From Streptomyces atratus (lineage in GTDB: Bacteria > Actinomycetota > Actinomycetes > Streptomycetales > Streptomycetaceae), in assembly GCF_900119365.1 (NCBI RefSeq), contig NZ_FPJO01000013.1, positions 62,001 to 126,000 on the forward strand: a stretch of DNA of 64,000 nt. The letters are read 5' to 3'. The notes under the pieces were generated by a model. It was not told the origin of the DNA and ran no database searches. It saw only the letters and a program-made list of their open reading frames with translations. The translations under genes were made by a program, and so were the position numbers. Shown piece after piece: positions 25,646-34,091 of this stretch (positions within the stretch are counted from its first letter, which is position 1; each line of letters begins with the position of its first letter).

Positions 25646-26536
25646 TCAGACGGCGCCCGAATCCGAGTTGAGAATGGCCAGTTGGAGCTGCTGGAGCGGG
25701 TGACCCGGCTCGATCCCGATCTCACTCACCAGCCGGGCACGGAGATTGCGAAGCACTCCCAATGCCTCGGCCCGGCGGCCGCCGAGCGCGAGTGCGCGGA
25801 CGTACTGGGCGTGCAGGCCCTCATGGAGCGCGTGTTCACTGGTGACCGCGGCGAGCTGCGTGATGGCCCGCTGATGCATACCAGCCTTGATCTGCGCATC
25901 GGCCCGCACCGCTATGGCGTCGAGCCGGGACTCCTCGAAGAATCGCCGCTTGGAGTCGAGCACCGGGCCGACCGGAGCGTCCACCAGGGCGTCCCCCCGC
26001 CACAGCTCCAGAGCCGCGTCGAGATGCTCGATTCCCAGGATGTTGTTTCCTTCCTCCAGGGCACTGAAACCGAGATCCCTCAGGCGCTGGAACTCCATCC
26101 AGTCCAGGCGGACATGGGTGCTCTTCAGGCTGTAGCCACCGGCCCCGGTCACCAGTACTTCCTCGGAGACCCAGCGGGCCGGACATCCCGTGAGTCGGGA
26201 CAGCAATTTCCGGCAGTTCAGGATGTACGTCTGCAGGGTCCGCAGGCCGGTCGCGGGCGGGTGGTCCTGCCACAGTTCGCGCATGAGGGCCTGCACCGGG
26301 ACCACTTGGCCGGCGTGGACCAACAGCATGGCAAGGACCGTTCGGATCTTCGGCGCGATCGCAACGGCCTGGGCCGTCGCCCCGACGCCTATGTGGAGCG
26401 AACCCAGCACTCCTCCGTCGATACAGACATCGACACGCTCACGTACAGGGTGGTGAAGCACAACAGGGTGTTCCAGTCCGCGCTCAGTCCGATACGTCGA
26501 ACGGTACACGCATCCCCCATTAGACAATTCGGTCAC
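25646..26536 (-). CDS. SARP-family pathway activator
   Basis: Streptomyces antibiotic regulatory protein of up to 296 residues. It has a winged-helix DNA-binding domain (about 50-130, IAPKIRTVLAMLLVHAGQVVPVQALMRELWQ, then TGLRTLQTYILNCRKLL) and a bacterial transcriptional activation domain (about 135-290, HVRLDWMEFQRL to ALHEGLHAQYVRALALGGRRAEAL). SARPs bind direct repeats near -35 of target promoters and recruit polymerase. The GTG at 26536 is the longest start and lacks a clear ribosome site; the domain itself begins about 40 residues later, so the true start may be internal. It is divergent from the griI-type operon. Confidence 0.87.
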   Translation of the reverse strand: MTELSNGGCVYRSTYRTERGLEHPVVLHHPVRERVDVCIDGGVLGSLHIGVGATAQAVAIAPKIRTVLAMLLVHAGQVVPVQALMRELWQDHPPATGLRTLQTYILNCRKLLSRLTGCPARWVSEEVLVTGAGGYSLKSTHVRLDWMEFQRLRDLGFSALEEGNNILGIEHLDAALELWRGDALVDAPVGPVLDSKRRFFEESRLDAIAVRADAQIKAGMHQRAITQLAAVTSEHALHEGLHAQYVRALALGGRRAEALGVLRNLRARLVSEIGIEPGHPLQQLQLAILNSDSGAV

Positions 26537-26871
26537 CAGTGATGACGACCAGCCAGATGAATCCAGTCAAGCGGCCCGAACATAACATCGACCCGTTGCC
26601 CGGTCAGGAAAGAATCCAGCCCTCTTGGCTGTAAAGATTCATAGGAGTGTTGCGTATATGTGCAACTGAGGGAAACCCACACTTGCACGTATACGCACGT
26701 CACCCGCCGTCGAAACGGGGCCGGACGCCCGCCCGGAAGCCGCCGGAGCTGGGATTCGACGGTTCTTCCAACTGTTTCTTGAACACTCTTTGCGACGCTA
26801 CGACGGACCCACCGCAACTGACCTCCGCCTCCGGCCTGCTGCAAATATTTGCCAGGCAGAAGGAGTACCTG
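26537..26871. other. Divergent regulatory region between SARP and the 3,4-AHBA operon
   Basis: 335 bases without a gene, lower in GC than its surroundings. It holds the long inverted repeat at 26651-26697 and must contain the promoters for the SARP gene (minus) and the griI-like operon (plus). I found no convincing -35/-10 pair; activator-dependent promoters often lack one. Confidence 0.7.
26651..26697. promoter_or_regulatory. Long inverted repeat, candidate operator
   Basis: Arms of 15 bases, TGCGTATATGTGCAA (26651-26665) and TTGCACGTATACGCA (26683-26697), complementary at 14 of 15 positions, with a 17-base spacer. The size and split symmetry suit a ParB/StrR-like or tetrameric regulator site rather than a terminator, as there is no gene end here. 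Confidence 0.75.
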
Positions 26872-27687
26872 ATGGTGAGCGCCGCGTTAACAGGAAATTC
26901 ATTACGCCAGATCAGAATGTCCGGTCATGGGGACGGCAGGCTTCTCCTCGTTCCCCTGGACCACTCCGTGTCCGACGGTCCCATCACCACGAACACCGGT
27001 TTCGACGAGCTGATCCTCGACATCGTCCGGGGCGGCGCAGACGGAATCGTCGTGCACAAGGGGCGGGCCCGGTTGCTCGATCCGGGCCTGTTCGTGACCT
27101 GTTCGCTGATCGTGCATCTCAGCGCCAGTACCGCACAGGGGCCCGACAGCAACGCCAAGGTCCTGGTCGGGGGCGTGGAAGAGGCGATCCGTCTCGGAGC
27201 GGACGCGGTCAGCGTCCATGTGAACATCGGCTCCGACACCGAATCCGCTCAACTCGCCGATCTCGGCGCGGTGGCGGCTGCCTGCGACCGGTGGAGCATG
27301 CCGCTGCTCGCCATGATCTACCCACGTGGTCCGCGCTTGACCGGACCCGCGTCCCCCGAGCAGGTGGCCCACGTGGTCAACGTGGCAGCCGACCTCGGTG
27401 CCGACCTGGTGAAGACGGTCTTCGCCGGCCCTGCGGAACGCATGGCCGAAGTGGTGGCCGCCTCGCCCGTTCCGGTCCTGGTCGCGGGTGGCTCCGACAG
27501 CCGCGAGAACCTACCCGATTTCGCCCGTACTGCCATGGCCGCCGGATGCCGGGGCCTCGCGGTCGGCCGGCGGGTCTTCACCTCCCCGGCGCCCGGAAAG
27601 ACCGTCCGGGAGCTGGCGGACATCGTGCACGGTCCCGGTTCCGATTCCGTTCCTTTCCCCTCCTCACGAATGGCAGGTGTGGTGTGA
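26872..27687 (+). CDS. griI: GriI-like aldolase for 3-amino-4-hydroxybenzoate
   Basis: DhnA-type class I aldolase of 271 residues. The barrel shows LLLVPLDHSVSDGP, the Schiff-base Lys in DLVKTVFAG, and the phosphate-binding end CRGLAVGRRVF. The family includes GriI, which condenses aspartate semialdehyde with dihydroxyacetone phosphate to the C7 amino-ketose precursor of 3-amino-4-hydroxybenzoate. The ATG at 26872 follows AAGGAG. Codons 6 and 11 are TTA, so entry into the operon should be bldA-dependent. The next gene overlaps it by GTGA. The archaeal-type dehydroquinate route uses the same family, but the gene pair and setting favour the GriI role. Confidence 0.9.
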   Translation: MVSAALTGNSLRQIRMSGHGDGRLLLVPLDHSVSDGPITTNTGFDELILDIVRGGADGIVVHKGRARLLDPGLFVTCSLIVHLSASTAQGPDSNAKVLVGGVEEAIRLGADAVSVHVNIGSDTESAQLADLGAVAAACDRWSMPLLAMIYPRGPRLTGPASPEQVAHVVNVAADLGADLVKTVFAGPAERMAEVVAASPVPVLVAGGSDSRENLPDFARTAMAAGCRGLAVGRRVFTSPAPGKTVRELADIVHGPGSDSVPFPSSRMAGVV

Positions 27688-28787
27688 AGCTCTGCTGGAT
27701 CGACATCCGTAATGTCGGCTCCGCGAAGGAAGCCGTCCTCCAAGAGGCGATCCACGCCCGCGTGGACGGCATACTCGCCGCCGACCCGGCGGACCTGGAG
27801 CACTTGCCGCCCACGGTGAAGAAGGTCCTCTTCCCCCAGGGGCAGCCGCTGCCGGAGGACTTCGGCTCCGCCGACGTGGTCGTGGTCGATCCGGCGAAGC
27901 ACGGGGACCCCGCCGAGCTGTCGGTCCTGCACCCCACCGTCGAGTTCGGCCGGTTCGTGGAGATCGTGGACGCGGCGACGCTGGAGGACGCCTGCCGGTC
28001 CGGCCGCACGGACAAGTGGAGCCTCCTGCTGTTCCGCGACCCCACGAAGATCCCGCTGGAGATCGTGATCGCCGCGGCCGCCGGGGCGAACGGCAGCCTG
28101 ATCACCGTCGCCAAGGACGTCGAGGAGGCCGAGATCATCTTCGGCGTGCTCGAACTCGGCTCGGACGGCGTACTGATGGCCCCGTCACGGGTCGGCGACG
28201 CCACGGCGCTCAAGCAGACCGCGGAGACCGGGGTCCCGGATCTGGAGCTGGTCGAGCTGGAGGTCACGGCCACCGCCCACGTGGGCATGGGTGAGCGGGC
28301 CTGCGTGGACACCGCCACGTACTTCCGCAAGGACGAGGGCATCCTGGTCGGCTCGCACTCCAAGGGAATGATCCTCTGCGTCAGCGAGACGCACCCCCTG
28401 CCGTACATGCCGACGCGTCCGTTCCGGGTGAACGCCGGGGCCATCCACTCGTACACCCTCGCCAAGGACCAGCGCACCAGCTATCTCAGCGAGCTCAAGT
28501 CGGGCAGCAAGGTCACGGCCGTGGACATCCATGGGAAGACCCGGCTGGTGACGGTGGGCCGCGTCAAGATCGAGTCTCGTCCGCTGCTGTCCGTGGACGC
28601 CGTCGGCCCCGACGGCCGGACCGCCAACCTCATCCTGCAGGACGACTGGCACGTCCGTGTCCTCGGCCCCGGCGGTTCGGTGCTCAACAGCACCGAGCTC
28701 AAGCCCGGCGACAAGGTGCTCGGCTACCTGCCCGTGGAGGACCGGCACGTCGGCTACCCGATCAACGAGTTCTGCCTCGAGAAGTGA
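27684..28787 (+). CDS. griH: GriH-like 3-dehydroquinate synthase II homologue
   Basis: Protein of 367 residues of the DHQ synthase II family: N-terminal LCWIDIRNVGSAKEAVLQEA, mid segment SLITVAKDVEEAEIIFGVLELGSDGVLM, then MGERACVDTATYF, VGSHSKGMILCVSETHPLPYMPTRPFRVNAGA and a beta-rich tail. GriH turns the C7 product of GriI into 3-amino-4-hydroxybenzoate (grixazone, cremeomycin, platensimycin). It starts with GTG coupled to the griI stop. Together the two genes supply the arylamine for the hydroxylase at 21133-22374. Confidence 0.92.
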   Translation: MKLCWIDIRNVGSAKEAVLQEAIHARVDGILAADPADLEHLPPTVKKVLFPQGQPLPEDFGSADVVVVDPAKHGDPAELSVLHPTVEFGRFVEIVDAATLEDACRSGRTDKWSLLLFRDPTKIPLEIVIAAAAGANGSLITVAKDVEEAEIIFGVLELGSDGVLMAPSRVGDATALKQTAETGVPDLELVELEVTATAHVGMGERACVDTATYFRKDEGILVGSHSKGMILCVSETHPLPYMPTRPFRVNAGAIHSYTLAKDQRTSYLSELKSGSKVTAVDIHGKTRLVTVGRVKIESRPLLSVDAVGPDGRTANLILQDDWHVRVLGPGGSVLNSTELKPGDKVLGYLPVEDRHVGYPINEFCLEK

Positions 28788-28863
28788 TCCCACCCGGCCG
28801 GGGGCGGCCCCAGCGCGCCCCCGGCCCGGGCCCGGTTCCGACCCGTCATCCTGGGAGACCCCT

Positions 28864-30849
28864 GTGAGTAGGAGAGAGCTCACCGTCTGCATCGTCGGTG
28901 CCGGACCGCGCGGGCTGTCCGTGCTGGAGAGGCTCTGTGCCAACGAGCGGAAGTCGGCCTCGCACCCGGCCGTCACCGTCCATGTGGTCGACCCGGCGCG
29001 GCCCGGCGCGGGCAAGGTGTGGCGCACCGACCAGCCACGGCAACTGCTGATGAACACCGTGGCCTCGCAGGTCACCGTCTACACCGACGACTCCGTGGAG
29101 ATGGCGGGCCCGATCGAGTGCGGTCCCAGCCTCCACGACTGGGCACGGGCTCTGAGCGCAATGAGCCGTCTCGACCAGCTCCTCGCCGGCCACGACGACG
29201 CAACACTGGCCGAGGCGCGCGCCATGGACGGCGACACCTACCCCACCCGGGCCTTCTACGGCCGGTACCTGGAGGACGCCTTCCGCCAGGTGGTCACCGC
29301 CGCACCGGAACACGTCGACGTCACCGTGCACCGCTCCACCGCGGTCGCCCTGCACGACACCGGTGGCCCGCAGACCCTGCTGCTCACCGACGGCACCCGG
29401 CTGGCCGGGCTCGACGCCGTGGTACTCGCCCTGGGACACGTGGGTTCCCGGCAGGACAGCGGACTCGGGAAGGAGGCCGCCGCACTGGGCCTCGCCCATC
29501 TGCTGCCGGCCAACCCCGCCGACCTCGACCTGACGCACATCGGCCCCGGCGAACCGGTGCTGCTGCGCGGTCTCGGTCTCAACTTCTTCGACCACATGGC
29601 GCTGCTCACGTCCGGGCGCGGCGGCGAGTTCGAACGGGAGCCCGGCGAGGGCGGGCGGCTGCGCTACCGGCCGTCCGGCCTGGAACCGCATCTGGTCTCC
29701 GGTTCACGGCGCGGGATGCCCTACCACGCCCGCGGCGAGAACCAGAAGGGGATCCACCACCGCCACACGCCGCGGCTGCTGACGCCCCGGACCATCCGGG
29801 AGCTGTCCGAGCGTCACCGGAGCGGTGACCGGCTCCAGTTCTCCACCGCCCTGTGGCCGCTGATCGCCCGCGAGGTGGAGAGCGTCTACTACAGCACGCT
29901 GCTCGCCTCGCGCGGACGTGCGGCGGACGGGGCGCGGCTCGCCGATGCCTACCTGGCGGCCGCCGACCAGGGGGCGCGGTCCGCGGTCGTCCGGGACTTC
30001 GGCATCGAGGACCTGGATCACTGGAGCTGGGAGGAGACGGAACGGCCCTACGGAGGACGCCGGTTCACCTCCGCCGAAGATTTCCGCGGCTGGCTGCTGA
30101 CCTACCTGGAGCGGGACATCAGACGTGCCCGGGGCGGCAATGTGGACGACCCGCACAAGGCCGCCCTGGATGTGCTGCGTGATCTGCGCAACGAGATCAG
30201 GCTGGTGGTGGACCACGCGGGCCTGGACGGCGACTCCCATCGTGATGAGCTCGACGGCTGGTACACGGGGCTCAACGCCTTCCTCTCGATCGGCCCGCCC
30301 GTCTCCCGCATCGAGGAGATGGCCGCGCTGATCGAGGCGGGTGTCCTCGAAGTCGTCGGACCGGGCATGCGTGTCCGTGTCGACGAGGAGCGTCCCGGAT
30401 TCGTCGCGGACTCCCCTGCCGTACCGGGAGCGCGGTACCGGGCGACGACGTTGATCGAGGCCAGGCTGCCGGAACCCGATCTGCGGCGCACCGCCGACCC
30501 GTTGCTGCGCCAGCTCCTCGCCACCGGGCAGTGCCGCACCTTCCACATACCCGCCGACTGCGGCAGGACGTACGAGACCGGAGGCATGGAGGTCACCGAC
30601 CGGCCGTACCACGTGGTCGATGCCGAGGGGCGGGCCCATCCGCGCCGCTTCGGCTTCGGCATCCCCACGGAGTCCGTGCACTGGGTGACCGCGGCCGGGG
30701 CCCGCCCCGGGGTCGGCTCGGTGACGCTCGGCGACGCCGACGCCATCGCCCGGGCCGTGCTGGCCCTCTCCCCCGTTCTCTCCCATGCCGTCGTGGAGCT
30801 GAGCGGCGAGAAGCCGCTGGGCGGGCAGCGTGCCGAGGTGACGGCATGA
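28864..30849 (+). CDS. creE: CreE-like flavin monooxygenase making nitrosuccinate from aspartate
   Basis: FAD/NAD(P)-binding protein of 661 residues. It starts with VCIVGAGPRGLSVLERL and continues with WRTDQPRQLLMNTVASQ, AVVLALGHVGSRQD and LRGLGLNFFDHMALLT, the signature of the family that includes CreE. CreE oxidises the amino group of L-aspartate to the nitro group, giving nitrosuccinate, from which CreD releases nitrous acid. The next gene, overlapping by ATGA, is the matching lyase, which makes the call firm. GTG start behind GGGAG. Confidence 0.9.
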   Translation: MSRRELTVCIVGAGPRGLSVLERLCANERKSASHPAVTVHVVDPARPGAGKVWRTDQPRQLLMNTVASQVTVYTDDSVEMAGPIECGPSLHDWARALSAMSRLDQLLAGHDDATLAEARAMDGDTYPTRAFYGRYLEDAFRQVVTAAPEHVDVTVHRSTAVALHDTGGPQTLLLTDGTRLAGLDAVVLALGHVGSRQDSGLGKEAAALGLAHLLPANPADLDLTHIGPGEPVLLRGLGLNFFDHMALLTSGRGGEFEREPGEGGRLRYRPSGLEPHLVSGSRRGMPYHARGENQKGIHHRHTPRLLTPRTIRELSERHRSGDRLQFSTALWPLIAREVESVYYSTLLASRGRAADGARLADAYLAAADQGARSAVVRDFGIEDLDHWSWEETERPYGGRRFTSAEDFRGWLLTYLERDIRRARGGNVDDPHKAALDVLRDLRNEIRLVVDHAGLDGDSHRDELDGWYTGLNAFLSIGPPVSRIEEMAALIEAGVLEVVGPGMRVRVDEERPGFVADSPAVPGARYRATTLIEARLPEPDLRRTADPLLRQLLATGQCRTFHIPADCGRTYETGGMEVTDRPYHVVDAEGRAHPRRFGFGIPTESVHWVTAAGARPGVGSVTLGDADAIARAVLALSPVLSHAVVELSGEKPLGGQRAEVTA

Positions 30850-32324
30850 CGGCGCACCGGGACCACCGACCTGAGGCTTTCCGGCCCGGGGCCGTGGACG
30901 CCGGCCTGCTGTCCCCCGTGCGGGCCGGCACCCCCGTCGAGGCCGTCGTGTCCGACATCGCCTGGCTGCAGGCGATGCTGGACGCCGAGGCCGCGCTGGC
31001 GCGGGCACAGGCACGGCTCGGTACCCTGCCCGGGGCCGCGGCGAAGGCCATCACCTCGTGCGCCCGCGCCGAACTGATCGACCCGGTCGCCATCGCGCGC
31101 GGCGCGCGGGAGACCGCCAACCCCGTGGTGGGTCTGGTGGCGGCGTTCACCGAGGTGGTGGCCGCGCAGGACCCGGACGCCGCCGACTACGTGCACCGCG
31201 GGTCGACCAGCCAGGACATCCTCGACACCGGCACCATGCTCGTCGCCGACCGTGCCCTTCGGGTGGTCCACCGTGATCTGCACCGGGTCGCCGAAGCCTG
31301 TGCCGGGCTCGCGGCGGAGCATCGCGACACGGCGATGGCCGGTCGCACCCTGGCCCTGCACGCCGTGCCCACCACGTTCGGGCTCAAGGCGGCCGGCTGG
31401 CGCCGGCTCGTCGTCGACGCCGCCGAGCGGGTCGGGCGGCTGATCGACGGCGGCCTGCCGTTCTCGCTCGGCGGAGCCGCCGGGACCCTGGCCGGCTATC
31501 TGCAGTACGGATCGGCCGGCGACACCGTCCCACACGACACATCCGCATCCCATGACGACGAGCAGGCCGACTACGTCGACCGGCTGGCCGACGCCTATGC
31601 GGCGGAGACGGGGCTTGCCCGGCCCGTACTGCCCTGGCACTCGCTGCGAACCCCTGTCGCCGACATCGCCGCCGTCACCGCCTTCGTCACCGGCGCACTC
31701 GGAAAGATCGCGGTCGATGTGCAATCGCTGTCCAGGACGGAGGTCGGCGAGGTCGCCGAGCCCTCGGTGGCCGGGCGGGGCGCCTCGTCCGCCATGCCCC
31801 ACAAACGCAACCCGGTCCTGGCCACGCTGCTGCGCAGCGCCGCGCTTCAGGTTCCCGTCATGGCGGCCGGTCTCACACAGTGTCTGGTGTCCGAGGACGA
31901 ACGGTCGGCGGGGGCCTGGCACGCGGAGTGGGCCCTGCTGCGCGAATGCCTGCGCCTGACCGGCGGCGCGACACACACGGCGGTCGAGCTGACCGAGGGC
32001 CTGCTGGTGCACCCCGACCGGATGCTCGCCAATCTCGGTCTCACCGGCGGCCGGATCGTCTCGGAGCGGATCGTGGCCGTACTCGCGCCCCGGCTGGGCA
32101 AACGCGCCGCGAGGGAGATCCTCACCCGGGCCTCGGCGGAGGCGGCCCGGACCGGGCGGGCGCTGGCCGCGGTGCTCGCGGAAATCCCGGAACTGTCCGG
32201 ACACTTCGAGGACGGGGAACTGACCGTACTGCTCGATCCCACCCACTACACGGGCGCCGCCGGAACTCTGGTGGACTCGGCTCTGACGGGCAACAGCACG
32301 CCGTCCACCACAACGGAACGATAA
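30846..32324 (+). CDS. creD: CreD-like nitrosuccinate lyase
   Basis: Fumarase/aspartase-superfamily lyase of 492 residues, closest by pattern to 3-carboxymuconate cycloisomerase and CreD. Conserved regions visible are HRGSTSQDILDTG, the mobile signature loop GASSAMPHKRNP and the C-terminal VLLDPTHYTGAAGTLVDSAL. CreD eliminates nitrous acid from nitrosuccinate, leaving fumarate. It is translationally coupled to the creE-like gene. The nitrous acid would serve N-N bond formation by the ligase at 19458-21116 or N-nitrosation on the carrier protein. Confidence 0.9.
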   Translation: MTAHRDHRPEAFRPGAVDAGLLSPVRAGTPVEAVVSDIAWLQAMLDAEAALARAQARLGTLPGAAAKAITSCARAELIDPVAIARGARETANPVVGLVAAFTEVVAAQDPDAADYVHRGSTSQDILDTGTMLVADRALRVVHRDLHRVAEACAGLAAEHRDTAMAGRTLALHAVPTTFGLKAAGWRRLVVDAAERVGRLIDGGLPFSLGGAAGTLAGYLQYGSAGDTVPHDTSASHDDEQADYVDRLADAYAAETGLARPVLPWHSLRTPVADIAAVTAFVTGALGKIAVDVQSLSRTEVGEVAEPSVAGRGASSAMPHKRNPVLATLLRSAALQVPVMAAGLTQCLVSEDERSAGAWHAEWALLRECLRLTGGATHTAVELTEGLLVHPDRMLANLGLTGGRIVSERIVAVLAPRLGKRAAREILTRASAEAARTGRALAAVLAEIPELSGHFEDGELTVLLDPTHYTGAAGTLVDSALTGNSTPSTTTER

Positions 32325-32336
32325 GGAGGGCAGTTC

Positions 32337-32786
32337 ATGACCGACGCAGGCACATCACCGCACCCCATCGGCTCCCCGCCGGGACGCCGTCGGCGGACGG
32401 GCGTGAAACGGCAGGGCCTCGCTCTCCGGTTCGCGCTGATCATCGGCGACAGACGTCTGGCCGGTGCCCTCCATGTTTCCTGTCATCTGGACACCGTGGT
32501 GGTGGACTTCCCCGAGACGTCCGTCCATATCGGCCTCTCCCCGCTGCCGGGGAAGGTGGACGCAGGCATCGTGCTGGACTGCCGGGTCGAGTACCGCCCA
32601 GGGACGGAGGCCTCGCACCGCGCCACACGAGCCGAGTGGCAGCAGGTGCTCATGGGCCGGCCTGGGGTCCTGCACCAGCGGGAGGCGCTGTTGCGGGAGG
32701 TGCTGGCGGCGAGGGGCCGGGCGCCCGACCGGATCGTCGTCCGCCCGGCGCTGGCCTCGTTGCGCTACCTGGCGGCAGCGGTGTGA
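32337..32786 (+). CDS. Unrecognised small protein at the end of the creE-creD operon
   Basis: Protein of 149 residues that I do not recognise. It has an excellent ribosome site (AAGGAGGG) 12 bases after the lyase stop, so it is clearly expressed with the nitrous-acid genes. The first 25 residues are polar and basic (PPGRRRRTGVKRQ). The middle looks beta-rich (LRFALIIGDRRLAGALHVS, then VVVDFPETSVHIGL), and the last third looks helical with several Arg. There is no signal peptide, membrane segment or Cys-rich motif. It could be an accessory or self-protection protein of the pathway. Confidence 0.8.
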   Translation: MTDAGTSPHPIGSPPGRRRRTGVKRQGLALRFALIIGDRRLAGALHVSCHLDTVVVDFPETSVHIGLSPLPGKVDAGIVLDCRVEYRPGTEASHRATRAEWQQVLMGRPGVLHQREALLREVLAARGRAPDRIVVRPALASLRYLAAAV

Positions 32787-32828
32787 ACGGCGCGCACCGT
32801 CCCACGCCGCCGTTGCGCTGCGGTCGGG

Positions 32829-34091
32829 TCAGTCGTCCGAGGGGTTGGCGAAGCGTGTGACACCGGGGACAGCCAGGCACAGCAGACTCGACGCGGCGAC
32901 GACGACACCGCCCGCGATGAGCGTTCCGGTCATGCCCATCAGGCCGACCATGGGCCCGACGAGCGCGTATCCGACGGGCAGCAGGGCATAGGCGCCGAGC
33001 TGGTCCAGAGCGAACACCTTGCCGAGCAGTTCGTCGGGAATGGCGCGTTGCAGCGCGGACAGCCAGTAGACGAAGTAGAGCTCGACCACGAAGCCGCCGA
33101 GTGCGAAACAGAGGATCACGACGGGCAGCGGGAACGGTGCGGCCAGACTCAGCGGCACCAACGCGTACCCGGTCAGGGCGAGCATGGACACGGCGCCGCG
33201 GGCCTTGGGCCGCCAGCGCGCGGCCAGCGCGATGGCGGGGAGCGCGCCGAGCCCCATCGCGGAGAGCACGACGCCGTACGCCACATCTCCGCCGAACTCA
33301 CGCCGCGACACGATCGGCAGCAGGGTGAGCGCGGTGGCCGAACCGGCGAAGAGGTGCAGGCAGACCGTTCCCATGACGGCCATCACCCATGGCCGGCTGC
33401 GAATGGCCCGGAGTCCGGCCGCGGCATCGGCGAGCGGCGATGTGCGGGAAGCCGTCGCGGGCCCGGTGTCCCGCACCCGCATCACGGAGAACGCGGCCAG
33501 CGCGAACACGATGCCGGTCACCAGCAGCGCGGGCCGCACCCCGATCAGAGTGACGGCGGCGACGCCCGCCAGTGCGCCGAGGACGGCGGAGCCGCGCTGC
33601 GCCGCGGACACCAGGGCGTTTCCGCGCTCCAGGAGGGCATCGGGCAGCAGGCTGGGCAGCAGGGAGCGGGAGGCCGGACGGGACAGCGCCTCGCCCGCGC
33701 CGACCAGGGCGGTGACCAGGGGCAGCAGACCGAGCGGCAGCTGCGTGAGCAGGAGCGCGGTGGTCAGCAGCAGCACGGCGCGGAACCCGTCGGCGGCGAC
33801 CAGAATCCGGGTGCGGCGCATCCGGTCCGCGATCACGCCACCGATCAGCAGGCACACGACCAGGGCGACGGCCCGGCCGGCCAGCACGAGGCCCACCTGA
33901 CCCGCTCCACCGCCCCGGTGAAGGATGTACAGGCTGAGCGCCACGGGGAGCACCTGGTCGCCGATTGCTCCACTGGCCTGCCCCAGCCACAACTGCAGGA
34001 AGGACCGGTGGTCACGCAGCTTCCCACCGGGTGAGCCGCTCTTTCCCGCACCTCGGCCGGCGCGGTCCGGGGCAGTGGTGTCTTCTGTCAT
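32829..34091 (-). CDS. MFS exporter (EntS-like)
   Basis: Twelve-helix MFS protein of 420 residues of the MFS_3/EntS type (FLQLWLGQASGAIGDQVLPVALSLYIL, then GEALSRPASRSLLPSLLPDALLERGNAL). Its ATG overlaps the stop codon of the JmjC gene as TGATG, so it is translated with the peptide/SagB/JmjC cassette. It is the last gene of that minus-strand unit and the natural candidate to export its product. Convergent with the small protein gene at 32337-32786. Confidence 0.87.
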   Translation of the reverse strand: MTEDTTAPDRAGRGAGKSGSPGGKLRDHRSFLQLWLGQASGAIGDQVLPVALSLYILHRGGGAGQVGLVLAGRAVALVVCLLIGGVIADRMRRTRILVAADGFRAVLLLTTALLLTQLPLGLLPLVTALVGAGEALSRPASRSLLPSLLPDALLERGNALVSAAQRGSAVLGALAGVAAVTLIGVRPALLVTGIVFALAAFSVMRVRDTGPATASRTSPLADAAAGLRAIRSRPWVMAVMGTVCLHLFAGSATALTLLPIVSRREFGGDVAYGVVLSAMGLGALPAIALAARWRPKARGAVSMLALTGYALVPLSLAAPFPLPVVILCFALGGFVVELYFVYWLSALQRAIPDELLGKVFALDQLGAYALLPVGYALVGPMVGLMGMTGTLIAGGVVVAASSLLCLAVPGVTRFANPSDD

